64,000 bases of DNA from Miltoncostaea oceani (GCF_018141545.1 NZ_CP064356.1:2927001-2991000), one strand, 5' to 3'; shown: positions 33,656-42,483, counted from the stretch's first letter. The notes: a model not told the origin generated them from the letters alone. Translations and numbers: made by a program.

Positions 33656-35184
33656 GCCGCCTCCTCCTCCACGCGGGGGAACAGCTGGCCCGACGGCGCG
33701 ACGGTGGCGCCCGGCCGGCCGGCGCCCCAGGCGGCGTCGGCGATCGCGACGGCGGCGGGGTCCTGCCCGAGCGCGGCGAGGATCGACTCCGCCGACCCCG
33801 GGATGACCGGCCACAGCAGGATCGCCACGGCGCGCAGGCCCTCCGCGAGGGTGTGCAGGGTCTGGTCGAGCTCGCCGGCGCGGGCGGGGTCCTTCGCGAG
33901 GGTCCAGGGGGCCCGCTGCTCGACGAGGCGGTTGAGGCGCTGGACGAGGCGCCACACGTCCTCGATGCCGCGTGACACGTCGAGGCGCTCGAACGCGGTC
34001 GTGAGGGACGCGGTCGCCGCGGACACCTCCCCGGCGATCTCCCCGTCGGCCCCGCCGTCGGGGGGCACGACACCGCCGCGGTAGCGGCCGATCATGCTCA
34101 CCACGCGGTTGAGGAGGTTCCCCAGCTCGTTCGCGAGCTCCTGCGAGTAGCGGCCCTCGAAGCCCTCGGCGGTGAACGTCCCGTCCTCCCCGAAGCGCAC
34201 CTCGCGGGCGAGGTAGTAGCGCAGGGCGTCGATGCCGTACGACTCGATGAACGGGAACGGGTCGACCACGTTGCCCGTGGTCTTGCTCATCTTCTCGCCA
34301 CCCTTGAGGACGTAGCCGTGGATCATCAGCCGGCGGGGCAGCTCGAGGCCGGCCGCCATCAGCATCGCCGGCCAGATCACCGCGTGGAACTTGAGGATGT
34401 CCTTCGCCATCAGCTGCAGGTCGGGCGGCCAGAAGCGCTCGACGAGGTCCTCGCCGGGCCGCGCGTACCCGAGCGCGGTGCGGTAGTTGAGGAGGGCGTC
34501 GATCCAGACGTAGATCGTCTGCTCCGGGTCCCACGGGACGGGGACGCCCCACTCCACCTGCGCCCGCGACACCGAGAGGTCGTCGAGGCCCTGCTCGATC
34601 ATCCGGCGGGCCTCGTTGTAGCGCGCCTGCGGCTGCACCCAGCCGGGGTCGGCGTCGTAGTGCTCCAGCAGCCGGTCGCGGTACGCGGAGAGGCGGAAGA
34701 ACCAGTTCTCCTCCTCGACCCACTCGACGGGCGTCTTGTGGACCGGGCAGAGGCGCCCCTCCAGCAGGTCGCCCTCGGCGTAGAACGCCTCGCTGGCGGA
34801 GCAGTACCAGCCGCCGTAGCTGCCCTTGTAGACGTCGCCGGAGTCGTGGAGGCCCTGGAAGATCCGGGCGACCTCCGCCTCGTGCTCGAGGTCGGTGGTG
34901 CGGATGAAGAAGTCGTAGGTCGCGTCGAGCAGGCCGCCGAGGTCGCGGAAGCGGGCCGAGAGGATGTCGGCGTGCTCGCGCGGGGTGCGGCCCTCCCTCT
35001 CGGCCGACGTGGCGATCTTGCCGCCGTGCTCGTCGGTGCCGGTCAGGAAGAAGACCTCCTCGCCGAGCTGCCGGTGATGGCGGGCGAGGATGTCGGCCAT
35101 GATCGTCGTGTACGCGTGCCCGATGTGCGGGTCCGCGTTGACGTAGTAGATCGGCGTCGTGAGGTAGAAGCGTCCGTCGGCCAC
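33652..35184 (-). CDS. metG: methionyl-tRNA synthetase
   Basis: 510-residue class I synthetase charging initiator and elongator tRNA-Met. HIGH box PHIGHAYT near residue 20, zinc-knuckle region with SYGGWYCSASEAFY and RLCPVHKTP, KMSKS box GGEKMSKTTGN, then the helical anticodon-binding domain. Short form without a C-terminal EMAP-like domain. GTG 35184 (VADGRFYLTTPIYYVN) chosen because a TACACT box lies eight bases upstream and the family conservation begins there; a GTG seven codons earlier is possible but would lie across that box. First gene of metG-tatD-rsmA-ispE. Confidence 0.95.
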   Translation of the reverse strand: MADGRFYLTTPIYYVNADPHIGHAYTTIMADILARHHRQLGEEVFFLTGTDEHGGKIATSAEREGRTPREHADILSARFRDLGGLLDATYDFFIRTTDLEHEAEVARIFQGLHDSGDVYKGSYGGWYCSASEAFYAEGDLLEGRLCPVHKTPVEWVEEENWFFRLSAYRDRLLEHYDADPGWVQPQARYNEARRMIEQGLDDLSVSRAQVEWGVPVPWDPEQTIYVWIDALLNYRTALGYARPGEDLVERFWPPDLQLMAKDILKFHAVIWPAMLMAAGLELPRRLMIHGYVLKGGEKMSKTTGNVVDPFPFIESYGIDALRYYLAREVRFGEDGTFTAEGFEGRYSQELANELGNLLNRVVSMIGRYRGGVVPPDGGADGEIAGEVSAATASLTTAFERLDVSRGIEDVWRLVQRLNRLVEQRAPWTLAKDPARAGELDQTLHTLAEGLRAVAILLWPVIPGSAESILAALGQDPAAVAIADAAWGAGRPGATVAPSGQLFPRVEEEAA

Positions 35185-35192
35185 GACCCCGG

Positions 35193-35198
35193 AGTGTA
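35193..35198 (-). promoter_or_regulatory. -10 element, leaderless-type, for metG
   Basis: TACACT on the minus strand, eight bases before the GTG at 35184; it overlaps the start of the divergent gene at 35199. Confidence 0.45.
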
Positions 35199-35738
35199 GT
35201 GCCACAGCCGTTGCCCCCGCGCTGCCACGCCGCCCTGATCGCCGTCGCCGCCCGCCTCGACGCGGCGGGGGTGCGCTGGGTGCTGGCGGGGAGCGCCGGG
35301 CGGGCGCTGCTCGGGCACCGGGTGCGCCCCCGCGACATCGACGTGGAGGTGGCCGTCGCCGACGCCGCCGCGGCGGAGGCCGCCCTCGGCGTCGCGTTGT
35401 CCCCGAGCTCCGGCGGGGGGCGGTCGTCGCGGCGCGGCGGGACGTGGGTCGCGGGCGTCGAGGTCGACGTGACGGCCGGGTTCGCCGCGGAGGGCCCCGC
35501 GTGGACGCTGGCGGCGGACGACGACGCCCAGCTCGCCGCGCGGCACCTCGTCCGGCTGGGCGACCGGACGGTCCCGGTGGCCCCCGTCGAGGAGGCCGTC
35601 GCGCGGGCGCTGGTGCTGGGCGACCGCGCGGCGGTCGCGCGGGTGGCGTCCCAGGCCGCCGCGGGGGACGCGGCGCCCCCGCGGGTCTCCTACGTGCTGC
35701 GGCGCCTCTCCTCGGCGACCTCGAGGGCGACCCGGTAG
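35199..35738 (+). CDS. nucleotidyltransferase-fold protein
   Basis: 179-residue protein with the start of a nucleotidyltransferase fold: GVRWVLAGSAGRALLGHRVRPRDIDVEV shows the G-S loop and the D-x-D pair of the minimal NTase family (AbiEii/MNT-like), followed by VEVDVTAGF, a possible third Asp. Substrate unknown and no antitoxin partner adjacent. GTG 35199 starts only 15 bases from the metG start on the other strand. The 3' end overlaps the convergent rsmI gene by 49 bases, where the last 16 codons look less constrained. Confidence 0.65.
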   Translation: MPQPLPPRCHAALIAVAARLDAAGVRWVLAGSAGRALLGHRVRPRDIDVEVAVADAAAAEAALGVALSPSSGGGRSSRRGGTWVAGVEVDVTAGFAAEGPAWTLAADDDAQLAARHLVRLGDRTVPVAPVEEAVARALVLGDRAAVARVASQAAAGDAAPPRVSYVLRRLSSATSRATR

Positions 35739-36556
35739 GCCCGGTTGCGGGGGGCGGCGCCGAGGAGGGCGGCGACCTCGGCGGCGCGTCCCGCCCCGAG
35801 GCCGGCGTCGAGGAGGACGGCCAGGGCCTCCCGCAGCGGCCCGTCCGCGGCGGCGGTCGCGGCGTCGCCGTCGGCGGGCGGCGCGGGGGCGACGACGACG
35901 GCGATCTCTCCGCGGGGGGGCTCGGTGACGCGGGCGGCGAGCTCGGCGGCCGTCCCCCGCAGGACCTCCTCGTGCATCTTCGTCAGCTCGCGGCAGACGG
36001 CGACGGGGCGGTCCGGCATGCGGGCGGCGAGGTCGGCGAGGAGGGCGGGGAGCCGCTGCGGGCTCTCGTAGGCCACGACGGGGACGGGCGACCCGGCGAG
36101 CGCGTCGAGGGCGGCGCGGCGCTCGGCCCCCTTGCGCGGCACGAACCCCGCGAACGCGAAGCCGTCGCCCTCGCCGAGACCCGAGACGGCGAGCGCCGCG
36201 GTCACGGCGCTCGGCCCCGGGACCACGTCGACGGGCAGGCCGGCGGCGACCGCCGCGCGGACGAGGCGGGCCCCCGGGTCGCTCACGAGCGGCATCCCCG
36301 CGTCGCTGACGAGGACCACGTGCGCGCCGGTCTCCATGCGGCCGACGAGATCGGCCGTCCGGGCCGCCTCGTTGTGCCGGTGGACCGCCACCATCCGCGC
36401 CCCGGATCCCGCGTGACGCAGGAGAACGGCGGTGCGGCGCGTATCCTCGCAGGCGACCAGATCGGCGCCGCGGAGGCACTCGGCGGCCCGCGGGGAGAGG
36501 TCGGCCAGGTTGCCGATCGGGGTCCCCACGACCGTCAGGCCTCCCGCTCCCTCCAC
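35690..36556 (-). CDS. rsmI: 16S rRNA (cytidine1402-2'-O)-methyltransferase
   Basis: 288-residue tetrapyrrole-methylase-fold RNA methyltransferase. VVGTPIGNLADLSPRA, ACEDTR, LVSDAGMPLVSDPGARL and DVVPGPSA are all typical of RsmI. GTG at 36556 selected because GGAAGGGG lies about six bases upstream and the SAM loop follows within a dozen residues. Divergent from the LCP gene; convergent and overlapping with the nucleotidyltransferase gene. Confidence 0.93.
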   Translation of the reverse strand: MEGAGGLTVVGTPIGNLADLSPRAAECLRGADLVACEDTRRTAVLLRHAGSGARMVAVHRHNEAARTADLVGRMETGAHVVLVSDAGMPLVSDPGARLVRAAVAAGLPVDVVPGPSAVTAALAVSGLGEGDGFAFAGFVPRKGAERRAALDALAGSPVPVVAYESPQRLPALLADLAARMPDRPVAVCRELTKMHEEVLRGTAAELAARVTEPPRGEIAVVVAPAPPADGDAATAAADGPLREALAVLLDAGLGAGRAAEVAALLGAAPRNRAYRVALEVAEERRRST

Positions 36557-36600
36557 GGCGGCCCCTTCCCGAGTTCGACGGTCGTCACCGTGACTGACGC

Positions 36601-36606
36601 TACCAT
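36601..36606 (+). promoter_or_regulatory. -10 element for the LCP gene
   Basis: TACCAT nine bases before ATG 36616; a leader of two or three bases or none is expected. Confidence 0.45.
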
Positions 36607-36615
36607 CACCCGCCG

Positions 36616-37815
36616 ATGAGCCGGACGACCAAGCCGTACAAGCGGTTCCGCGCCCGTGGGGCGGCGGCCGCACCCGAGGGCGAGGAGGGACTCGCCCAGC
36701 TCCGCGCGCTCGTGGCCCGCGAGGCGGGCGACGACGCCCGTGCGGCGGGCGGCGGCGGGAACGGGGGCGGGGGCGTCGGCGCACCGCCCCGGCCCGGCAC
36801 CCCCGGCCCCGCCCCGGGGCGCCGCCCCGGACGGCTCGAGCGCGAGCAGCGCCGCGCCCTGCAGCGCGAGGGGCGCCGCTGGTACTCGCTGCGCGGCCTC
36901 GGCCCCGGCGGCTGGGTCGCCCGCGGCCTGCTGGTGCTGCTCGTCGCGTTCACCGTCTGGGGCGTCCTCGGCTACCTCGCCCTCGACAGCGCCGTCGACG
37001 AGTCGAACGGCAAGATCACGGCCTCCGCCCGCGCCGCGCTCGACCCCCTCCCCGGGGGAATGCTCGGCACGCCCACCAACACCCTCATCCTGGGCGTCGA
37101 CGCCCGCCGGGGCCAGACCCGCAGCCGTGCCGACACCATCCTGCTGATGCGGACCGACCCCGACTCGGGCCGGATCAAGTACCTGTCGATCCCCCGCGAC
37201 TACCGCGTCGAGATCCCCGGCCAGGGCACCCAGAAGATCAACGCCGCGTTCTTCTTCAACGGCCAGGCCGGCGCGATCAACGCCGTGAAGCGCCTCACCG
37301 GGCTGCCGGTGCACCACCTGATCGTGATCAAGTTCAACGGCTTCCCGAAGATGGTCGACGCCGTCGGCGGCGTCACCGTCAACAACCCGACGTCGCTCGT
37401 GGACTGCCCCTACGAGGCGGGCCGCACCGTCAGCTTCCCCGAGGGCCGCATCTCCCTCGACGGGGCCCGGGCGCTCGAGTACGCCCGCGCCCGCCAGGGC
37501 GACTGCGGCGGCGACTTCGGGCGCGCGCTGCGCCAGCAGGCCGTCGTCGCCGGCCTCAAGAGCAAGGTCCTCGCCCCGTCCGGCCTGCTCCTGGCGCCGT
37601 GGCGCGGGGCCGACATCGTGCGCGCCCTCCAGACGGACATCGGCACGATCGACATGGCGAAGATGGGCTGGCTGCAGGCGCGCCTGGAGCAGCGCCCCGG
37701 CGACCGCATCCTCCTCTCCGGCGAGCCGCAGCTCATCGACGGCATCTCGTTCGTCGTCCAGACCGACCCGGACCGCAACGAGCGGGAGATCGCGAACTTC
37801 ATCGCGACCGGCTGA
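36616..37815 (+). CDS. LytR-CpsA-Psr (LCP) family cell-wall glycopolymer ligase
   Basis: 399-residue membrane-anchored phosphotransferase that attaches polymers to peptidoglycan. Long Gly/Pro/Arg-rich cytoplasmic start, one TM helix (about residues 101-123, ARGLLVLLVAFTVWGVLGYLAL), then the LCP domain (about 150-370): RSRADTILLM, LSIPRDYRVEI, INAAFFFNG and the Arg cluster YARARQGDCGGDFGRALRQQ. Substrate in this organism unknown. Single gene, two bases from the convergent potassium-uptake gene. Confidence 0.9.
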   Translation: MSRTTKPYKRFRARGAAAAPEGEEGLAQLRALVAREAGDDARAAGGGGNGGGGVGAPPRPGTPGPAPGRRPGRLEREQRRALQREGRRWYSLRGLGPGGWVARGLLVLLVAFTVWGVLGYLALDSAVDESNGKITASARAALDPLPGGMLGTPTNTLILGVDARRGQTRSRADTILLMRTDPDSGRIKYLSIPRDYRVEIPGQGTQKINAAFFFNGQAGAINAVKRLTGLPVHHLIVIKFNGFPKMVDAVGGVTVNNPTSLVDCPYEAGRTVSFPEGRISLDGARALEYARARQGDCGGDFGRALRQQAVVAGLKSKVLAPSGLLLAPWRGADIVRALQTDIGTIDMAKMGWLQARLEQRPGDRILLSGEPQLIDGISFVVQTDPDRNEREIANFIATG

Positions 37816-37818
37816 CCG

Positions 37819-38475
37819 TCAGTCGAGGGCGGCGAACGTCTCCGCGCGCTCGGGGGACCCGGCGACGACGAGCAGGTCGCCGCGCTGCAGCACCGTCTCC
37901 GGGGTCGCGTACGTGAACGTGCCGCCGGGGTTCTTCACGCACACGACGGTGACGTCGTACTTCTTGCGGAGGCCCGCCGCCTCCAGGGTCTGACCGACGG
38001 CCTCCCGGGGGGCCGTCGTCTCGATGAGGACGAAGTTCTCGTCGATCTCGATGTAGTCGATCGTGCGGCCCACCATCGAGTGCGCCATCCGGACGCCCAT
38101 GTCGCGCTCGGGGAAGATGACCCGGTGGGCGCCGACGCGCTGCAGGATCGCCCCGTGCTCCGCGGTGATCGCCTTCGCCCAGATCCGCGGGATCTCGAGG
38201 TCGACGAGGGCGTAGGTGACGAGGATGCTCGCCTGGATGTCGGAGCCGATCGCCACGACGGCGCTCGGGAAGTCGCCGGCGCCGAGCTGGCGGAGGGCGT
38301 CGGCGTCGGTCGCGTCGGCCTGCACGACGTGGGTCATGCTCGTCGAGCACGCCTGCACCGTGCGCGCGGCGGCGTCGACCCCGAGGACCTCGTGGCCGAG
38401 CTGGCCGAGGGTCTCCGCGATCGCCCGGCCGAAGCGGCCGAGCCCGATCACCAGCGTCTGGTCGTTCCTACCCAA
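37819..38475 (-). CDS. TrkA/KtrA-type regulatory subunit of potassium uptake
   Basis: 218-residue cytoplasmic RCK protein that gates the TrkH/KtrB channel. RCK_N with nucleotide-binding GLGRFGRAIAETLGQLGHEVLGVD (glycines and terminal Asp) and RCK_C from about residue 135. TTG start at 38475: AAAGG lies about seven bases before it inside the end of the channel gene, which stops five bases later; the two genes overlap and are co-translated. Confidence 0.92.
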   Translation of the reverse strand: MGRNDQTLVIGLGRFGRAIAETLGQLGHEVLGVDAAARTVQACSTSMTHVVQADATDADALRQLGAGDFPSAVVAIGSDIQASILVTYALVDLEIPRIWAKAITAEHGAILQRVGAHRVIFPERDMGVRMAHSMVGRTIDYIEIDENFVLIETTAPREAVGQTLEAAGLRKKYDVTVVCVKNPGGTFTYATPETVLQRGDLLVVAGSPERAETFAALD

Positions 38476-39811
38476 CGAGCGGCCTTTCCTCGGGGTGGGT
38501 GTAGAGGCGCTCCCGCTCGCGCAGCACCAGGGCGACGCCGAGCGTCAACGGCCCGACGCGCCCCAGGAACATGAGGACTATCAGAACGCCCTGGCCGAAG
38601 CCGTTCAACCCGGCCGTCACCCCGGTGCTGAGGCCCGCCGTCGTGAAGGCGGCGACGCACTCGAAGAGCGCGTCCAGGAACTCGATGTCGTTCGTCGCCA
38701 TCACCAGCAGCGTGCCGATGACGACGGCGTTCACGGCGAGCACCGCGATGGTCAGGGCCTGGCGCTGGACCGTCGTCGGGATGCGGCGGCGGAAGGCCGT
38801 CACCTCGGGGTCGCCGCGCACCTCGGCCCACACGATCAGGAACAGCAGGGCGAACGTCGTGACCTTGATGCCGCCCGCCACGGAGCCGCTGCCGCCGCCC
38901 GCGAACATCAGCATCTCCGTCACCAGGACCGTGTCGGGTTCGGCCTGGCCGTAGTCGATGACGTTGAAGCCGGCGGTGCGGGGCATGACGCCCGAGAAGA
39001 TCCCGGCGACCAGCCGGTCCGCGCCGGAGAGGGCACCGAGGGTGGCGGGGTTGCGCCACTCCAGCGCCGTGACGGCGATCGTCCCGAAGGCCAGCAGCGC
39101 CGCGGTCGTCACCAGGGTGAGCTTGGTGTGGAGGCTCAGGCCGGGCGGCGGCGTCGGCCGCAGCAGCTCCAGCCACACGGGGAACCCGAGGCCACCGGCG
39201 ATGACCGCGATCGCGATCGTCCCGAGGACCCACGGGTCGTCCGCGAACGACGTGAGGCCGCCGGGGAAGATCGACAGGCCGGCGTTGTTGAACGCCGCGA
39301 CGCCGTGGAAGAGCCCGTTCCACGCCGCCTGCCCGAACCCGAGGTCGGTGCCGAGCCACAGGCGGGCGGTGAGGGCGATGACGGTGATCGCCTGGAACGC
39401 GAGCGAGAAGCCGATGATCGCGATCAGCAGCTTCCTCGTGCTGCCGAGGTCGACGGTGTGCAGCTCGGTCTGGGCGGCGAGGCGCCCGCGCAGGCCGACG
39501 CGCCGGGCGACCACCAGGAACAGGAGCGACGCGCTCGTCACGATGCCGAGCCCGCCCAGCTGGACGAGCACCAGGATCACGACCTGGCCGGCCGGGCTCC
39601 AGTACGTGGACGTGTCGACGATCGCCATGCCGCCGAGCGTCACCGACGCCACCGAGGAGAACAGGGCCGTCCACACGGGGGCGTTGCCCGGCCCGGCGGT
39701 GGCGAACGGCATCAGCAGCACCAGCGTGCCGACGAGGATGGTCGCGGCGAAGCCGGCGACCACGAGCTGCGCCGGGTGGCCGACGCTCCGGGAGGTGAGG
39801 GGGCCCCTCAT
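38468..39811 (-). CDS. TrkH/KtrB-type potassium uptake channel
   Basis: 447-residue potassium transporter subunit with four M1-P-M2 repeats (eight or more TM helices plus pore loops). Selectivity-filter glycines are visible in SVASVTLGGM, AAFNNAGLSIF, GVMPRTAGFN and AAFTTAGLSTG. Partner RCK gene overlaps its 3' end. ATG at 39811. Together they form a complete Ktr-like system. Confidence 0.93.
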   Translation of the reverse strand: MRGPLTSRSVGHPAQLVVAGFAATILVGTLVLLMPFATAGPGNAPVWTALFSSVASVTLGGMAIVDTSTYWSPAGQVVILVLVQLGGLGIVTSASLLFLVVARRVGLRGRLAAQTELHTVDLGSTRKLLIAIIGFSLAFQAITVIALTARLWLGTDLGFGQAAWNGLFHGVAAFNNAGLSIFPGGLTSFADDPWVLGTIAIAVIAGGLGFPVWLELLRPTPPPGLSLHTKLTLVTTAALLAFGTIAVTALEWRNPATLGALSGADRLVAGIFSGVMPRTAGFNVIDYGQAEPDTVLVTEMLMFAGGGSGSVAGGIKVTTFALLFLIVWAEVRGDPEVTAFRRRIPTTVQRQALTIAVLAVNAVVIGTLLVMATNDIEFLDALFECVAAFTTAGLSTGVTAGLNGFGQGVLIVLMFLGRVGPLTLGVALVLRERERLYTHPEERPLVG

Positions 39812-39835
39812 GCGAGGCGACCCTCGGTCAGCGGG

Positions 39836-40186
39836 TCAGACCTTGTCCAGCCCCACCGTCTTGCCCCCGCCGCCCGAGGACGACGACGAGCTGTCCGACG
39901 ACGTCGATCCGCCCGAGGTGGATGCGCCGTCCTTGGAGCCGCCGGTGCCCGCGGTCCCGCCGTCACCACCCGACGATCCGCCGCCCTCGTCGCCACCGGT
40001 CCCGCGGCGCTTGCTGCCGTAGTCGGTGTTGTGGAAGCCCGTCCCCTTGAAGTGGATCGCGGGCGCGAAGAGCATCCGGGAGGCCTTCTTGCCGCAGACC
40101 TCGCACTTCGTGAGGGGCTCGTCGCTCATGCGCTGGGTCACCTCGAACGTGTGACCATCGACGCAGCGGTATTCGTAGAACGGCAC
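39836..40186 (-). CDS. FmdB-family zinc-ribbon protein
   Basis: 116-residue regulator-like protein. Core zinc ribbon: VPFYEYRCVDGHTFEV and LTKCEVCGKKASRM (Cys pairs), followed by FKGTGFHNTDYG, then a long low-complexity Gly/Ser/Thr tail ending in KTVGLDKV. FmdB-type proteins are common and of unknown function. GTG 40186 has AGGTG six bases upstream, and a perfect TATAAT lies further up. Confidence 0.85.
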   Translation of the reverse strand: MPFYEYRCVDGHTFEVTQRMSDEPLTKCEVCGKKASRMLFAPAIHFKGTGFHNTDYGSKRRGTGGDEGGGSSGGDGGTAGTGGSKDGASTSGGSTSSDSSSSSSGGGGKTVGLDKV

Positions 40187-40226
40187 GCAGACACCTCGTA
40201 CGACGTGGAACCACGGACGGCCCGGG

Positions 40227-40232
40227 ATTATA
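40227..40232 (-). promoter_or_regulatory. consensus -10 box for the FmdB gene
   Basis: TATAAT on the minus strand, about 40 bases before the GTG; the only perfect consensus box noticed in the window. No clear -35. Confidence 0.55.
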
Positions 40233-40312
40233 GACGACGGGCACCCGGCCCCTTGGCACTCTCCCCGCCAGTGTGCCAACGACGCGGCGGCGATGCGCCG
40301 GGGACGTGTTGA

Positions 40313-40367
40313 TAGCATCGCCGCGCGCGTGGGCGCCCGGAGCCCGCTGCGCCTCCCGATGCCATGA
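40313..40367 (+). promoter_or_regulatory. promoter and 12-codon mini-ORF before the deacetylase
   Basis: TAGCAT (40313-40318), then GTG at 40329 opening a 12-codon frame that ends in TGA at 40365-40367, overlapping the ATG of the deacetylase (ATGA). Possible translational coupling by a leader peptide. Confidence 0.35.
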
Positions 40368-41203
40368 CCGCGCCGATGCGAAAGGGTCAGGCCGTGCATC
40401 GCGCCGTCTGGACGGGCGTGGGCGCCGCCGTATCCGCCACGTTGATCGCCCGCCGGCAACCGGCGGCCGCCGCGGCGTTCGCGATCGGCGCGGCCCTCGC
40501 GACGGCCTCGGCCTTCGCCCCGCGCAGCCCCCTGTTCGGGCGGGTGCTCGGCCGCGGCCCCCGCGGCGTCCCGTGCGTGGCCCTCACGTTCGACGACGGC
40601 CCGGGACCCTCGACCCCGGACGTCCTGGACGCGCTCGCGCGGGAGGGGGCGCGGGCGACCTTCTTCGTGCTCGGCCGCCAGGTCGAGCGCCACCCCGCGC
40701 TCGTGCGGAGGATGGTCGCGGAGGGGCACCAGATCGCGAGCCACGGGTACGACCACGGCATCCTCGTGTTCCGCGGCGCCCGCCACGTGCGCGACCAGCT
40801 CACCCGCACCGAGGACGCCGTCCGGGCCGCGGTCGGCGCGGAGGCGATGAGCCGCCTGTTCCGCGCGCCCCACGGGTTCCGGGGTCCGGCGACGGTGTGG
40901 GCCGCCCGGCGCGGCGGCTACCGGACGGCCGCGTGGACGCATGGCGTGTTCGACTCGGCGGAGCCCGGCGCCGCGGTCATCGCGCGGCGGTCGGCGCGCG
41001 CGCTCGGCCCGGGTACGGTCCTGCTCCTGCACGACGCGGACGGGTGGGCGCCGGAGCGCAGCCGGCACCAGACGGCCGAGGCGCTCCCCGACATCTGCCG
41101 GTCGGCGCGGGAGCGGGGCCTGGCCCTCGTGACCATGGACGAGCTGCACGCCCCCCCGGGGGCGTACCGTCGTCGCGGGGGACGAAGGGGGGCGGGGACG
41201 TGA
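40364..41203 (+). CDS. polysaccharide deacetylase (NodB fold)
   Basis: 279-residue NodB-type deacetylase with an N-terminal membrane anchor region (about residues 15-52, Ala-rich hydrophobic). Motifs: ALTFDDGPGPSTPD, SHGYDHGIL (metal His pair), LFRAPHGFRG and LLLHDADG. Likely acts on a cell-envelope glycan or a lipid-linked sugar; the next gene, overlapping by GTGA, encodes a flippase-like membrane protein, which supports work on a lipid-linked substrate. ATG 40364 is used; an ATG four codons later is possible. Confidence 0.88.
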   Translation: MTAPMRKGQAVHRAVWTGVGAAVSATLIARRQPAAAAAFAIGAALATASAFAPRSPLFGRVLGRGPRGVPCVALTFDDGPGPSTPDVLDALAREGARATFFVLGRQVERHPALVRRMVAEGHQIASHGYDHGILVFRGARHVRDQLTRTEDAVRAAVGAEAMSRLFRAPHGFRGPATVWAARRGGYRTAAWTHGVFDSAEPGAAVIARRSARALGPGTVLLLHDADGWAPERSRHQTAEALPDICRSARERGLALVTMDELHAPPGAYRRRGGRRGAGT

Positions 41204-42297
41204 CCACCGGCGTGGCCGAGCGGAAGAGATCGACCGCCCGCCGGTTCGTCGTGCCCGTCGCGCGGGTCCTGACGATCGTGCTGGTCGGCGCCCTCGCGGT
41301 CTGGAAGCTCGACCTCGACGAGGTCCACGACGCCTTCCACATCACGTCCTGGGCGTTCCTGACGATCGCGATCCTCGCCAACTTCGCCTCGGTCGGGTTC
41401 AAGGGACTGGCCTGGAAGGGCGTGGTCGACGCGCTGCCGGGGATGCGCAGCCGCACCCGCTACCGCGAGCTGCTCAGCCCGCTGTTCGTCGGCTTCCTCT
41501 TCAACACCGTCCTCGCCGCGCGGGTCGGCGAGATCGTCAAGGTGCTGCTGCTGCGGCGGCGCCTCGAGCGGCGCGGCGAGCGCCCCCCGACGACGACGCT
41601 CCTCGGCACGGTGGTCGCGGAGAACCTGGTGTCCACCATCACCTGGGTGGGCCTCGTCATCGCGATCGGCCTGTTCCTGCCGCTGCCCTCCTACGCGTGG
41701 GTGGCGTCGATCTCGCTCGGTCTCGGGTGCCTGGTGGTCGTCATGGTCGCGCTGCTGTCGGGGCCGGGCCGCCAGCTGCCGCCGTGGCTGAACACCGGCC
41801 CGCTGTGGGCCCGCGCCACGCGGGCCGTCACCCGCCTGTGGGGGGCGGTGCGCGAGAGCCACCTCGGCCTGCGCGACCCCCGCCAGATGAGCCTCGTCGT
41901 GGGCGCGAGCCTCGCGACGTGGCTGGCGCAGTGGACCGGCATCTACTTCACGCTGATGGCCTTCGGGCTGGAGCGCGTCGGGTGGGGCGGCGCCGGCCTG
42001 CTGCTCGTCACGATCACCCTCGCGCAGGCCTTCCCGGTGCTGCCCGGCAACCTGCTCGTCTTCCAGGCGGCGGCCGTCGTGCCCCTCACGGCGTCCTACG
42101 GCGTCAGCGCCGCCGAGGCGATCGCCTTCTCGGTGGTGCTGCAGGCCACCGAGGCCGTCGTCGGCGTGGCCGTCGGGTTCATGTTCCTGGTCGCCGAGGG
42201 CGTCGGGTTCGGCCAGCTCCGCCGGCAGGCCGAGGAGGAGGACCGGCGCACCACCTCGCGCGGCACCGCCCCGGTCGACACCCTGGCGGGCCAGTGA
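41200..42297 (+). CDS. lysylphosphatidylglycerol synthase TM-region/UPF0104 family flippase-like protein
   Basis: 365-residue integral membrane protein with about eight TM helices and the UPF0104 landmarks: KGLAWKGVVDALPGMRSR, FNTVLAARVGEIVKVLLLRRR and LPGNLLVFQAAAVVPL. It lacks the MprF catalytic domain, so it is not an aminoacyl transferase; relatives such as AglD-neighbour proteins act with glycosyl or lipid transfer. GTG start overlaps the deacetylase stop by four bases. Direct repeats resembling regulator boxes lie right after its stop. Confidence 0.85.
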   Translation: MTTGVAERKRSTARRFVVPVARVLTIVLVGALAVWKLDLDEVHDAFHITSWAFLTIAILANFASVGFKGLAWKGVVDALPGMRSRTRYRELLSPLFVGFLFNTVLAARVGEIVKVLLLRRRLERRGERPPTTTLLGTVVAENLVSTITWVGLVIAIGLFLPLPSYAWVASISLGLGCLVVVMVALLSGPGRQLPPWLNTGPLWARATRAVTRLWGAVRESHLGLRDPRQMSLVVGASLATWLAQWTGIYFTLMAFGLERVGWGGAGLLLVTITLAQAFPVLPGNLLVFQAAAVVPLTASYGVSAAEAIAFSVVLQATEAVVGVAVGFMFLVAEGVGFGQLRRQAEEEDRRTTSRGTAPVDTLAGQ

Positions 42298-42305
42298 CGC
42301 ACCGC

Positions 42306-42342
42306 GTCACGCCGGGTCACCGGACGGTCACCGCGCCGTAAC
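42306..42342 (+). promoter_or_regulatory. four GTCAC/GTAAC direct repeats after the flippase gene
   Basis: GTCAC at 42306, 42316 and 42327 and GTAAC at 42338 (periods 10, 11, 11). OmpR/PhoP/GlnR-type spacing, but no gene starts downstream on plus for 750 bases. Confidence 0.35.
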
Positions 42343-42445
42343 CCGCGGCGCGGCGGCGGCCGGGAGACTGGCCTCCGACCCCGGGCGACCGCATCGCCGC
42401 CCCCGCTCCGGTCCTCCGGGGTCCGCGGGCCGGAACGCCGGCCCT

Positions 42446-42483
42446 GCGCGGCGAGGGGGTGTCGGGACCCCCTCGCACCGCGC
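42446..42483. terminator. long hairpin between convergent flippase and MarR genes
   Basis: GCGCGG-c-GAGGGGGT, loop GTCGGG, ACCCCCTC-gca-CCGCGC: 14 paired bases with one internal bulge. Confidence 0.7.
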
